DNA of 57,832 bases from Candidatus Aminicenantota bacterium (GTDB lineage: Bacteria > Acidobacteriota > Aminicenantia > UBA2199), in the NCBI GenBank assembly GCA_030610885.1, contig JAUWQW010000004.1:1-57832 (forward strand), written 5' to 3'. Shown one piece after another: positions 34,331 through 43,230 of this stretch. The first letter of the stretch is position 1, and each line of letters starts with the position of its first letter. Both the position numbers and the translations under genes were made by a program. The notes under the pieces are model-generated. The model searched no databases, was not told the origin of the DNA, and saw nothing but the letters and a program-made list of their open reading frames with translations.

Positions 34331-36973
34331 TTAATCCAAATCAGAAACCTTCGAAATTGGACCCCTGAAAGTTACATCATCAAATTCCCTGAAATGAGCT
34401 TTGCCACATTGAATTCTTTGTTCTTCGCTCTTTCTTAATTGTTGCCCTTTAGATTTTGTTTCTGCAACAAAATAAACTTTCGTTTCATTCTTTTTTATCA
34501 ATGCCCAATCCGGGTTATATTTTCCGATTGGTGTTTTTATGTGAAACCAGAATGGCAGTTTGAAGTAAAACTCAATATCATCTCTGGATTCACATTCCTT
34601 TGCAAATTCATATTCAATGTTTGAATCGATAGGAATTATGTTATTGTATATTGTTTTATTATTATTCTTAACTTCGAATTTGAGTTTATCTAAATAAATA
34701 TTAATCTCATCATCCTCGAAAAGATGCATTTCATATTCTTTGTTACTGATTTTCTCATATTTTATTCCATTGATGATCAATTCATTCAGAACTTCTTGAA
34801 TCCCTTTTATAGTATAATCCATAAAAAGTTGTGGATTAATGAGCACATCATTTAATCGTTTGGAATTTTTCAATATCTGTAAAATAGTAGAACGGGTTAA
34901 CCCTGTTTTATTTTGAATATAATTCAAAACATCTGGAATTAAGAATTCATTTTCAATATAAATCTTTTTTGAACCTTTTATATCAAACCCAACACCTTCA
35001 TCATCATATTTTATGGCTGTTTTTGTCGATTTTAAAACAATCTTTGTGATTTCCGGGTTTTTTTTTATTTCATTCGAAGCTTTATCAATCAAATCGGAAC
35101 TTTTGTAATTTACACGATATGTTGTTTTATATTTAATTCTTTCCCAGATTTCTTTGAAGTTTTCATCCAGTTCAAAACCTTTTCTGTATTCAACTTTTAT
35201 TCTATCTCTTTTGTTCTTGATTCTGCCTTTGAAAGAAACACCACAATCATCTTCAATCTCTTTTTGAAGCTGCTTTGCAAAATCTTCATAACTCTCATTT
35301 GCTATCACAGTTAAGCGATTAATATTATTATCAAAAATTCTTTCGCCATTCTGGTTTACGGAAAGCCTTAAACCTCGTCCGATTTCCTGTCTTTTCTTAA
35401 GTTCGGATTTGGTTTCATTTAAAGTGCAGATTTGAAAAACATTAGGATTATCCCAGCCTTCACGTAATGCAGAATGACTGAAAATAAATCTCAAAGGTTC
35501 ATTTGAGCTCAATAATTTTTCTTTTTCTTTCATGATCAATTTAAAAGTATCGATGTCTGATTGAGATTTTGCAGACTTTTGAGAATCCTTAAAATGACCT
35601 TTCTTATCCTGTGCAAAGTAACCATTGTGAACTTCATTTATCGAAAATGGAATTAAATCTTTGTATGCTGTTTTTTCTGAATATTTATTAAATATCTCTT
35701 CGAACCAAACTGCAAATTTACCTTTCAATAAATTCCCCGATTCATCATACTTCCTGTAATTAGCGACTTTATCTACGAAGAAAAGAGAAAGAACTTTTAT
35801 TCCCTTCTTTTGTAAGATTCTTTCTTTTTTGAAATGTTCCTCAATTGTTTTTTCTATCTGGAATTTCATTATTTCATCAGTTATTCCGCCACGAGACTCA
35901 CCAACAAAAATATCATCTGCGTTTGATAATGAAATACATTCATTGGAAACATCTATCTCGTTGATGATATAACCGTTTTTGTAAATTTCTCGATAATTGG
36001 ACAATTTATAAAGGTCATCACCAACATTGACAGTTATGGATTTTCTTTCTGCACTATACGTCGTGTTTTGAATTATCTCCATTTTTGCCGATGTTTTTGT
36101 GGTTGTGGAATATACTTTTTGAAGATTTATAAAAGCATCATTAAAATCATTTTCCGAAACTACGGAATCAACCTCGATATGTTTTACCAGACCGAGATCA
36201 TAAGCCTGAACCGGATTCAAACTGTAAACCAAATTATAGAAGTTTGTGTGAGTTGCTGAATATCGAAGGGTGCAGCAATAATTCAGGTTTTCAATAGCTT
36301 TTTTGCGAATCGGAGTTTCCATATTTTGCGGTTCATCTACAATTACGATCGGATTTGTGTATTGAATGAATTCTATCGGTTTTTTGCCGTTTAATTTATC
36401 ATTCGGTCTATTGATTATATTTTCATCTTTGGCAAATGAATCAATGTTTATTACCAAAATTTGGATATTATTATTTGTAGCAAAACCGCGTAAATTAGAG
36501 ACTTTTCCTGAATCATAGACCTCAAAATTTATAGGAGTTTTATCATAAAGGTTTTGAAAATGTTTGTGAGTGATTTGCAGATTTTTTATCACACCTTCAC
36601 GAATGGCAACGCTTGGAACAACGATTACGAATTTCTTGAATCCATAATTTTTGTTTAGTTCATAAATCGTTCTCAGATAAACATAAGTTTTACCTGTTCC
36701 GGTTTCCATTTCAACGGAAAAGTGTTTTCCATCTAATTCTTTTGAAACAGGTTCTATCCCATTTTGTCTTTGAACGGATTGCAGGTTTTTCAGGATTTGT
36801 TCGTCATTCAAAACGATTCTATTCCCAACACCGGTTTCGGAAAATTGCAGACTTGTATCGAAAAATGTAAAATCCAGATCGCTTTGATTTAGCGGTTGTG
36901 CTTCAAACAAATCCACGATTGATTTTATTGCTTCTAATTGGAAGTTCTGATTCGGATCGAATTTTAGGATCAT
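34331..36973 (-). CDS. res: Type III restriction enzyme, Res subunit (helicase-nuclease)
   Basis: 880 residues. The superfamily 2 helicase core has Walker A in METGTGKT (residues 89-96), the DExx box VDEPQNM (about 210) and motif VI QEIGRGLRLS. The C terminus holds the PD-(D/E)XK endonuclease: PDWALI (Asp822) followed by VAETKS (Glu838, Lys840). With Mod it would cleave unmethylated DNA after ATP-driven communication between two inversely oriented sites. It is the last gene of the mod-kinase-nuclease-res operon, 2 nt after its neighbour and probably coupled to it. All motifs are intact. Confidence 0.93.
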   Translation of the reverse strand: MILKFDPNQNFQLEAIKSIVDLFEAQPLNQSDLDFTFFDTSLQFSETGVGNRIVLNDEQILKNLQSVQRQNGIEPVSKELDGKHFSVEMETGTGKTYVYLRTIYELNKNYGFKKFVIVVPSVAIREGVIKNLQITHKHFQNLYDKTPINFEVYDSGKVSNLRGFATNNNIQILVINIDSFAKDENIINRPNDKLNGKKPIEFIQYTNPIVIVDEPQNMETPIRKKAIENLNYCCTLRYSATHTNFYNLVYSLNPVQAYDLGLVKHIEVDSVVSENDFNDAFINLQKVYSTTTKTSAKMEIIQNTTYSAERKSITVNVGDDLYKLSNYREIYKNGYIINEIDVSNECISLSNADDIFVGESRGGITDEIMKFQIEKTIEEHFKKERILQKKGIKVLSLFFVDKVANYRKYDESGNLLKGKFAVWFEEIFNKYSEKTAYKDLIPFSINEVHNGYFAQDKKGHFKDSQKSAKSQSDIDTFKLIMKEKEKLLSSNEPLRFIFSHSALREGWDNPNVFQICTLNETKSELKKRQEIGRGLRLSVNQNGERIFDNNINRLTVIANESYEDFAKQLQKEIEDDCGVSFKGRIKNKRDRIKVEYRKGFELDENFKEIWERIKYKTTYRVNYKSSDLIDKASNEIKKNPEITKIVLKSTKTAIKYDDEGVGFDIKGSKKIYIENEFLIPDVLNYIQNKTGLTRSTILQILKNSKRLNDVLINPQLFMDYTIKGIQEVLNELIINGIKYEKISNKEYEMHLFEDDEINIYLDKLKFEVKNNNKTIYNNIIPIDSNIEYEFAKECESRDDIEFYFKLPFWFHIKTPIGKYNPDWALIKKNETKVYFVAETKSKGQQLRKSEEQRIQCGKAHFREFDDVTFRGPISKVSDLD

Positions 36974-36975
36974 AT

Positions 36976-37590
36976 TTATGACACAAGACTGTTCACAAAT
37001 AATGTGTACAAGCCGTCCTTTTCATTGTTTTTGTATGCTCTCAAAAAGGATTTTACTTCTTTATTTTTATTTATGTAAATTATACCAATATTGTTATTGC
37101 GAAATAAATCAGTATCAACATTTTTTAGTGATTTTTCCAATAAAGCAACATAGCAATAGTCTGCGAATTTCTTATAACGAAGTGCCTGACAAAAAGCTTC
37201 TTTCCATTTACTAAGTTTTGCTTCAACAGCAACAATGGTAGCTTTTGATTTTTCGATTTGTTTTGTTCTCTTGTAATAATTGTTATTTCTACTAATTAAT
37301 CCAGCAAGCATAAATTGTTTTAATAAATTATATTTAAGATAATTGGAAGAGTAGGATGAATATTGAATAATACTTTCAAATGGAATCCATTTATTATATT
37401 TCATTGAAATAAGTAAATTAACTTCGAATATGTTGTTGAAAGAATAATCCATAGAATTATAAACATTTTTTACAGCTACAACATCTGCGACTCCATAACC
37501 AGAATTTATTTCATTTTTAACAATAGAATAACCTTTTGTATTAATAAAATACTCGTTAATAATTGGAATCATTTCTTTTTCATATTTCAT
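36976..37590 (-). CDS. PD-(D/E)XK-like protein with internal winged-helix segment, unknown function
   Basis: 204 residues embedded between the kinase and res genes. Residues GYGVADVVAV (Asp36) and ATIVAVEAKLSKWKEA (Glu123, Lys125), then QALRYKKFADYCYVAL, follow the Asp...Glu-x-Lys...Gln-x3-Tyr order of PD-(D/E)XK nuclease folds. Between the two catalytic halves, residues ~68-112 (FESIIQYSSYSSNYLKYNLL, LAGLISRNNNYYK) look like a winged helix. It could be an accessory nuclease or a DNA-binding specificity or control protein for this variant Type III system. AGGTG lies 6 nt upstream of the ATG; gaps of 8 nt and 2 nt join it to its neighbours. The fold assignment is by eye. Confidence 0.65.
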   Translation of the reverse strand: MKYEKEMIPIINEYFINTKGYSIVKNEINSGYGVADVVAVKNVYNSMDYSFNNIFEVNLLISMKYNKWIPFESIIQYSSYSSNYLKYNLLKQFMLAGLISRNNNYYKRTKQIEKSKATIVAVEAKLSKWKEAFCQALRYKKFADYCYVALLEKSLKNVDTDLFRNNNIGIIYINKNKEVKSFLRAYKNNEKDGLYTLFVNSLVS

Positions 37591-37598
37591 TTTAACAC

Positions 37599-39608
37599 CT
37601 ATTTTAAAAATTCTGAGAATACTTCAAACCAAACATCAATATAATATAAAGGTGGAAGTTTAATATTTGCTTTTTGAATTTTACGAATATTTGATTTTGC
37701 TTCCTTTATAATCTCTAAAAAGTTAAAATTATTATCATTTATTTGATTGATTTCATTCATACGCAATTCTAAGAAATGACATTTACTTGCTTTAGAAATT
37801 GATGCTAAATCATATTTGTTTTTACAGAATTTACAATCACATCTTAGTTCAGCAAATTTTTTTAAGATTTCTACCGCTAATTGAACATTGACTGTTAAAA
37901 GAGCTTTTTGAATATAGTATTTTCTATTCATAGTATAATGAGATTGCCTATTTGAAAGAAGCATTTCCGCATTGAAACTTGAAAGTGAAGCTATCCCTTG
38001 TGAAAAAGCATCAATTCCCAAATCCAATAGACCTAAGCCTAAAGTACCAACTCGAGCAGCAATAACGGGACGCTTAAGTTTTTTGAATTTCAGTAATAAA
38101 TCAATGTATGAGTATAATTGAGAAGGATTTGAAGTTTTTTCGTAAATATTATTTATATAAAATATAAAACCATCTGGTAAGATCCTTGAAAATTTATTAA
38201 TTAATTCGAGCCTGTTTTCTTCATCAGTAAGATCCTCGATATCTAAACAAATTCCAGCATAAACATCATGAGGAATATCATTTTCACTTTTAAAAGCAAT
38301 TGACTCTTCAAGTAGTTTTAAGTCAATAGATAACCATGGATCATTTATGGATTTAGAATAATGAAAAGGAGCTACTAAAAATTTTGTTTTCCATTTTAAC
38401 TGCCAGGATAATACATCTGCAACATATTTTGTTATTGAGTTTAAAGATTCTAATTTACCAGGTGTAAGTCTATTATATTTGTCATAGATATATGGTAAAT
38501 TAACAAGACCTTTCGTTTCTGTAAATTTTGAATAAGTAAGTCTATTTGTAGAAGGATCAAAATAGAAGGGAATATTAAAAGATTTCAAATCAATTAATTG
38601 AGCTTTATATTTAGGAAGATAATTTGCTGGAAATTCTACACCATCAATTCTACCATTATTCTTTATATAAGATTCTATTTCGCCTTTTTCATTGTGCATA
38701 AGACGGATAAAAAACTTCTTTTTTTCGAACGATTTATCGTCTTCATTTTGTAAATCTATGTTTACTTTAAAAAACGGAATTTCATTTAATATATTTTTTA
38801 ATTCATGAGCATTCTGAAAAGGTCTTAAATAAGGTTGTTTTTCTAAAAGTTTAAGTATTATATTTTCTAATAAGTTTGAAATATCTTTAAGTTTTTCACT
38901 TATTCTTTCAGGTGGTTTTTTTACAATATTATTTAATAATACAAAGATGTTTTCACCAGAAAAAGGATATTCATTTGTAAATATATAATAAAGTAAAACT
39001 CCAAAAGAGAATAGGTCACTACGAAAATCAATTGATTTTCCTTCGATGATTTCAGGTGACATGAATAAAGGAGTACCTACGATTTTACCTCTTGTTGTTA
39101 TTGTGCTGTAATCAAGCATTTTTACTAAACCGAAATCAAGAAGTTTTACATTATCATCTTTTGTAATGAAAATATTAGCTGGTTTTAAATCTCTATGAAT
39201 TATTGATTGACTATGTATAGCAAACAAACCTTCAAGTATACCTGAGAAAATTTCCTTCATTTTAACTTCGTTAGAAATCAATTGCTCCCTGAAATTATTC
39301 AGATATTTATTAAAATCCATTCCTTCAATTAATTCCATAACAATATAATAATGTTCAATATTTTTATCCAACCAAACACCGCTATCATAATATTTTACAA
39401 CATACTCTGATTTTACTTTTTGTAAACTTCTAACTTCTCGATCAAATCTTTTATAACCTCCTGATTGGATTTCGTCGCTCATTGCTTCAGGTTTTAATAT
39501 TTTTATTGCGAAAATATCATCATTTTTTATTGCTTTATATGTATGACCAAAAGCACCACTTCCAATTGCTTCTGTGATTTTATAACCATTAATATTTAAT
39601 CCAATCAT
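37599..39608 (-). CDS. Ser/Thr protein kinase fused to a TGT-like TIM-barrel/zinc domain, in a Type III R-M operon
   Basis: 669 residues, no membrane helix. The kinase domain (~9-275) is complete: GSGAFG (16-21), AIK (Lys36), HRDLKPAN (138-145, Asp140), DFG (158-160) and GTPLFMSPE (178-186). Residues ~298-540 show about eight beta/alpha units (FFIRLMH, IDGVEFPA, IPFYFDPSTN, KFLVAPFHY, YAGICLDIE, GFIFYINNI, RPVIAARVG, GIDAFSQGI), a TIM-barrel pattern. CDCKFC (590-595) and His611 follow, as in the zinc site of tRNA-guanine transglycosylases. The TGT nucleophile position (FD in GxDxFDCV) appears to be Ser536, so the barrel may bind rather than exchange bases. GAGG overlaps the mod stop. The kinase call is firm; the TGT-like call is tentative. 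Confidence 0.85.
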   Translation of the reverse strand: MIGLNINGYKITEAIGSGAFGHTYKAIKNDDIFAIKILKPEAMSDEIQSGGYKRFDREVRSLQKVKSEYVVKYYDSGVWLDKNIEHYYIVMELIEGMDFNKYLNNFREQLISNEVKMKEIFSGILEGLFAIHSQSIIHRDLKPANIFITKDDNVKLLDFGLVKMLDYSTITTRGKIVGTPLFMSPEIIEGKSIDFRSDLFSFGVLLYYIFTNEYPFSGENIFVLLNNIVKKPPERISEKLKDISNLLENIILKLLEKQPYLRPFQNAHELKNILNEIPFFKVNIDLQNEDDKSFEKKKFFIRLMHNEKGEIESYIKNNGRIDGVEFPANYLPKYKAQLIDLKSFNIPFYFDPSTNRLTYSKFTETKGLVNLPYIYDKYNRLTPGKLESLNSITKYVADVLSWQLKWKTKFLVAPFHYSKSINDPWLSIDLKLLEESIAFKSENDIPHDVYAGICLDIEDLTDEENRLELINKFSRILPDGFIFYINNIYEKTSNPSQLYSYIDLLLKFKKLKRPVIAARVGTLGLGLLDLGIDAFSQGIASLSSFNAEMLLSNRQSHYTMNRKYYIQKALLTVNVQLAVEILKKFAELRCDCKFCKNKYDLASISKASKCHFLELRMNEINQINDNNFNFLEIIKEAKSNIRKIQKANIKLPPLYYIDVWFEVFSEFLK

Positions 39609-39618
39609 TCTGTCATCC

Positions 39619-41535
39619 TCACACTACCTTAAATTCGATTCCTGCATCTTTCATTTGCAAGGTTGTATTGGTCTTTAATTGGTCATTTTCTTCAAAAAGT
39701 TTATCGAGTGTTATTACTTTCTGCGGTTTTGCTTCAATGATATTTTTTACAATTTCTTCGTTTATCTCTAATAGAGCAATTATCAGTTCATTGTCATTGA
39801 TTTGAAAATAATTATTTTTTCTTTCAATTTTACAATTCAAATATATCCCGGATTTTAAAAGAAGTTCATAAAGCATATTTTCTTCGATTGATCCTTCTTT
39901 TACCGGATTTACAAATGTAAGAAGTTGTTCTTCTAATTCTTCTTCGGTTTTAAAATTATCTCCTCGCCAGATCTTGAAATTGGATTCCCGCAGTTTGAAA
40001 ACTTTGAAACCTAAATCCTGTTTATTTTCTCCAAAATTCAATTTTTCTTTTTGTTCGTGTTCAATTTTCTTTATTACTCTGCGTATTCTCTCTTTTCCAA
40101 TATCTGCAATTGTTTTGTAACCAGATTTGAATGCTTCTGATTTTATGTCTGTTTTTTCGGGAAGTTGCACCATTATGAATTTGCGGTCTCCACCATCCTC
40201 TTTGTTGAGATCGAGAACGGCGTGGGCAGTTGTGCAAGAACCGGAGAAGAAATCGAGGATGATGTCATTAATATTAAACGATGAATATTTTATAATTGTT
40301 TTTATCAATTCAACAGGTTTTGAATATGGAAATACTATAGACTCGAAAATTTCCTTTATATCTGCTGCAGAATTAGCATTTAGCACATTATTAATTAAAT
40401 TTTTTAATGGAGCTGAACGTTCAATTTTATTATCTGTATTATCAACAAATAAATAATTTTTGTAACATACAGCCCAGCCGCTTTCTTTTGATTTAGATTT
40501 TCTAAATTCAATAAAATTATTTTCAATAGCCCATTCGACTTTCTTTTTACTCCATTTCCAAATCCAACCTTCATCAATAAATTCTTTCCTACCATTTGGA
40601 TAAGTTACAGTACCATCTGGACACATAATTGGATAGTTTAATGATTTGCTATATTGAAGACCTCCTCTATCTAAATTATCGATGTAATATTTACCTCTTT
40701 CATCTATATATTCATCAGATAATTTATATCTTTTAATATCATAAGAATCCATATTCCTTGCAAAGAATTTTGAGGCTTTTTCATATAATTTTGCATAAAT
40801 CAAAATATATTCAGTAATATTTGCAATAGTTTTTGCATCTGAAGCGCCAGTTTTTTTTTGCCATATAATTTGCACTACAAAATTCTCTTCCCCGAAAATT
40901 TCGTTCATAACCATTCGTAGATTGTGAACTTCATTATCATCGATTGAAATAAAAATAACACCATCATCTCGCAGTAAATTTCGGGCAATGAACAAACGAG
41001 GATACATCATTGTGAGCCAGTTGGAATGGTAATGTCCGCTTTCTTTAGTATTTTTGTGGTAAAGATTTTCGTTTATTAAAAATCCTTCTTCATCTTTTTC
41101 ACCGGAACGTTGTAAATATTCATTTCTATTTTCAGCAAATTTATCATTATAAATAAAATCGTTTCCTGTGTTGTAAGGCGGATCAATGTAAATCATTTTA
41201 ATTTTACCGTAATATGCTCTCTGCAAAACTTTCAACACTTCCAGGTTTTCACCTTCAATGAAGATATTATCGGTGTCATCAAAATTAATTGATTCCTCTT
41301 TATCAGGAATTAATGTTGCAGTTGTTTGAGTTTGAATTGCTCTGAAAGCATCGGATTTTCCAGCCCAGTTTAGAACATATCTTTCATCGCCAAAATTTAT
41401 ATCATCTCCAAAAGTTGACTTCAGTTTTTCCCAATCGATTTTATCTTCATTAAAAACCTGCGGAGCAATTTCTTTTAATCTGCTTATCAAATCTTCTTTT
41501 GTATTTAATGATTTTCCATCCATGTTAAAATCCAT
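39619..41535 (-). CDS. mod: Type III restriction-modification methyltransferase (Mod)
   Basis: 638-residue N6-adenine DNA methyltransferase of the beta class: the catalytic DPPY (residues 118-121, YIDPPYNTG) precedes the S-adenosylmethionine-binding motif DFFSGSCTTAHAV (about 427-439). The variable central region should recognise the target. It both protects host DNA and provides site recognition for Res. The first ATG (41535) has no Shine-Dalgarno sequence and lies ~10 nt from the predicted transcription start; an in-frame ATG at 41523 is a possible alternative. It is the first gene of the four-gene operon, 10 nt before the kinase. Confidence 0.94.
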   Translation of the reverse strand: MDFNMDGKSLNTKEDLISRLKEIAPQVFNEDKIDWEKLKSTFGDDINFGDERYVLNWAGKSDAFRAIQTQTTATLIPDKEESINFDDTDNIFIEGENLEVLKVLQRAYYGKIKMIYIDPPYNTGNDFIYNDKFAENRNEYLQRSGEKDEEGFLINENLYHKNTKESGHYHSNWLTMMYPRLFIARNLLRDDGVIFISIDDNEVHNLRMVMNEIFGEENFVVQIIWQKKTGASDAKTIANITEYILIYAKLYEKASKFFARNMDSYDIKRYKLSDEYIDERGKYYIDNLDRGGLQYSKSLNYPIMCPDGTVTYPNGRKEFIDEGWIWKWSKKKVEWAIENNFIEFRKSKSKESGWAVCYKNYLFVDNTDNKIERSAPLKNLINNVLNANSAADIKEIFESIVFPYSKPVELIKTIIKYSSFNINDIILDFFSGSCTTAHAVLDLNKEDGGDRKFIMVQLPEKTDIKSEAFKSGYKTIADIGKERIRRVIKKIEHEQKEKLNFGENKQDLGFKVFKLRESNFKIWRGDNFKTEEELEEQLLTFVNPVKEGSIEENMLYELLLKSGIYLNCKIERKNNYFQINDNELIIALLEINEEIVKNIIEAKPQKVITLDKLFEENDQLKTNTTLQMKDAGIEFKVV

Positions 41536-41551
41536 TTTTAATTATATCGAA

Positions 41552-41580
41552 ATATTAAAGGGATTGTTATTGATTGTCAA
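41552..41580 (-). promoter_or_regulatory. Promoter of the mod-kinase-nuclease-res operon
   Basis: Minus-strand TTGACA (41575-41580), a 17-nt spacer and TAATAT (41552-41557), in the 64-nt gap between the M23 peptidase gene and mod. It makes the island an independent transcription unit. Confidence 0.65.
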
Positions 41581-41599
41581 GTGATTATTGAATAGGGTT

Positions 41600-42922
41600 T
41601 TATAATCCTTTGAGATAGGGTTTTGTTTTTGCATAATTTATAAAAACTTTCTGGAGTTTTTCAGATATATTTACAATTTCATTACTGTATATTAATAAAA
41701 ATATCTTTGCTGAATATTGCTTGAAATTTTCAAGATAACACTTTTTTACGGGATTTTTTGTGGGAGATTTCAATCGTAAAGGATCTATATATCTTCTGTT
41801 TTTCTGGAGACCATAGTGCAGGTGTGGACCAGTGGATCTGCCTGTATTCCCAACGTATCCTATTGTCTCTCCCTGATTTACCTTTATGCCTGAACGTATT
41901 CCTCTTTTTATTCTATTCAGGTGATAGTAATGGCTTATATATTTATTTGGATGTCTTATCATAATATATCTGCCCATTATGCGATTATACCCTGTTTTTG
42001 TTATATAACCTGTGGCGGAGGATCGGATCTTTGTTCCTACAGGAGCTCCAAAATCAACTCCATTGTGTTTTGCAGAAAACCCTAAAACAGGGTGGCGTCT
42101 CATTCCATACCTGGAGGTTACTCTCATAAATGGGAGCGGACACCTTAAAAACATCTTTTTAACTGCTCTGCCATCCGGATGAAAAAAGGCAGTTTTGCCC
42201 TCTGGATTTGTGTATCTTATGATTTTTATTGATTTACCTCTATTTATAAATTCTGCAGCAAGTATGTGCCTATATTTTATAAATTTATTGTTTAGATGTT
42301 TCTTTTCTACTAAAACCACAAAAGTATCATTCTTTCTAATATCTCTGTTAAAATCTATATCATACTCATAAAGGGATGCAAGAATATCTGCTAATTCAGG
42401 TTTTTCTCCAAGCTCTAAAATTGATTCAAATAAAGAATCCTTTATTTTTCCTCTAATAATATCTGTTTTTATAACATAAGGGATAATAATTAATTTACCT
42501 TTAAATGAACCATGTTTATCTTTTACAATATTAAGTAAGGAATCCGGGTCTACCTCATATACTATTTTTTTAATTTTGTTATCTTTTTTATAGAGAATGA
42601 ATTTATTCCCAGCTCTGATTTTCTTTAGATTATAAACAGGTTTTATATCAAAAAAAAGTTTATATGCAGTTTGGCGTTCCATACCTGCTCTTTCTAAAAC
42701 ATTAATTATTGTATCTCCCTTTTGAATTTTAGTCTCCAATTTGATTAATTTTTTTTGTGGGGGTACTTTTTTTATTGAGTTATCTGATTTTTTGTTTTTT
42801 ATTACCTGAATATCTTCTTTTTCATTTTTTTTTACTAAAAAAATAGAGACAAAGATTACAATTGTAAAAATAAGCAAAATTTTTATTTTATTTTGTAAAA
42901 AAAATCTCTTTCTAAATTTCAT
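41600..42922 (-). CDS. M23-family peptidoglycan endopeptidase, membrane-anchored
   Basis: 440 residues. An N-terminal transmembrane helix (~10-26, IKILLIFTIVIFVSIFLV) anchors a periplasmic protein. A region with LysM/OapA-like features (IQKGDTIINVLERAG) and an inhibitory middle domain precede the LytM domain, with zinc ligands in HNGVDFGAPVGT (about 287-298) and GPHLHYGL (about 366-373). Both metal motifs are complete, so it should cut peptide cross-links, as do the Csd3/MepM-type enzymes it resembles. No Shine-Dalgarno sequence is evident. It is divergent from secA across the palindromic element. Confidence 0.88.
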   Translation of the reverse strand: MKFRKRFFLQNKIKILLIFTIVIFVSIFLVKKNEKEDIQVIKNKKSDNSIKKVPPQKKLIKLETKIQKGDTIINVLERAGMERQTAYKLFFDIKPVYNLKKIRAGNKFILYKKDNKIKKIVYEVDPDSLLNIVKDKHGSFKGKLIIIPYVIKTDIIRGKIKDSLFESILELGEKPELADILASLYEYDIDFNRDIRKNDTFVVLVEKKHLNNKFIKYRHILAAEFINRGKSIKIIRYTNPEGKTAFFHPDGRAVKKMFLRCPLPFMRVTSRYGMRRHPVLGFSAKHNGVDFGAPVGTKIRSSATGYITKTGYNRIMGRYIMIRHPNKYISHYYHLNRIKRGIRSGIKVNQGETIGYVGNTGRSTGPHLHYGLQKNRRYIDPLRLKSPTKNPVKKCYLENFKQYSAKIFLLIYSNEIVNISEKLQKVFINYAKTKPYLKGL

Positions 42923-42983
42923 AGTGTTATTTTAATCTAAAAGAGTAATAAATTCAAATTTAAAACTCGTGCACCCTATTGCA

Positions 42984-43155
42984 ACAGTTCTGCTTTGTTT
43001 GCCCGTACGTTAATTTGACCTGTTTACGGTTCATCTCATTAAAATTCCAAACTCACTTCGTTCAGACAAAGAAATTTTACCTCATTTCATTCGGCACATT
43101 CGCTTTACCGAACAGGTTCCCAATTCACTCCCTGAGGCAATTTCAGCAGAACTGT
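42984..43155. repeat. 172-bp palindromic (hairpin) intergenic element
   Basis: The ends are a perfect 11-bp inverted repeat, ACAGTTCTGCT (42984-42994) and AGCAGAACTGT (43145-43155). Inside, ACCTGTT (43018-43024) pairs with AACAGGT (43111-43117), CGGT (43027-43030) with ACCG (43107-43110) and AAAATT (43041-43046) with AATTTT (43073-43078), so nested arms fold towards one centre. It is visibly richer in G+C than its surroundings and contains no credible ORF. It fills most of the 308-nt gap between the divergent M23 peptidase and secA genes. A MITE-like or structured-RNA element is possible. Confidence 0.65.
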
Positions 43156-43194
43156 CGCTTATTTTCCAAAACTGAATAAATACAGCTCGTGTAC

Positions 43195-43222
43195 TTGAGT
43201 TATATCTGATTTTTGATATAAT
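43195..43222 (+). promoter_or_regulatory. secA: Promoter abutting secA
   Basis: TTGAGT (43195-43200), a 16-nt spacer and TATAAT (43217-43222). The ATG follows only 8 nt after the -10 box and no Shine-Dalgarno sequence exists, so secA mRNA is predicted to be leaderless or nearly so. Confidence 0.6.
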
Positions 43223-43230
43223 GATCTATC

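Noticed and set aside
34331..41535. BREX or DISARM system
   Set aside because: Apart from methyltransferase and kinase, the hallmark genes (PglZ, BrxL, BrxC, DrmA/B) are absent, and Mod and Res are plainly Type III.
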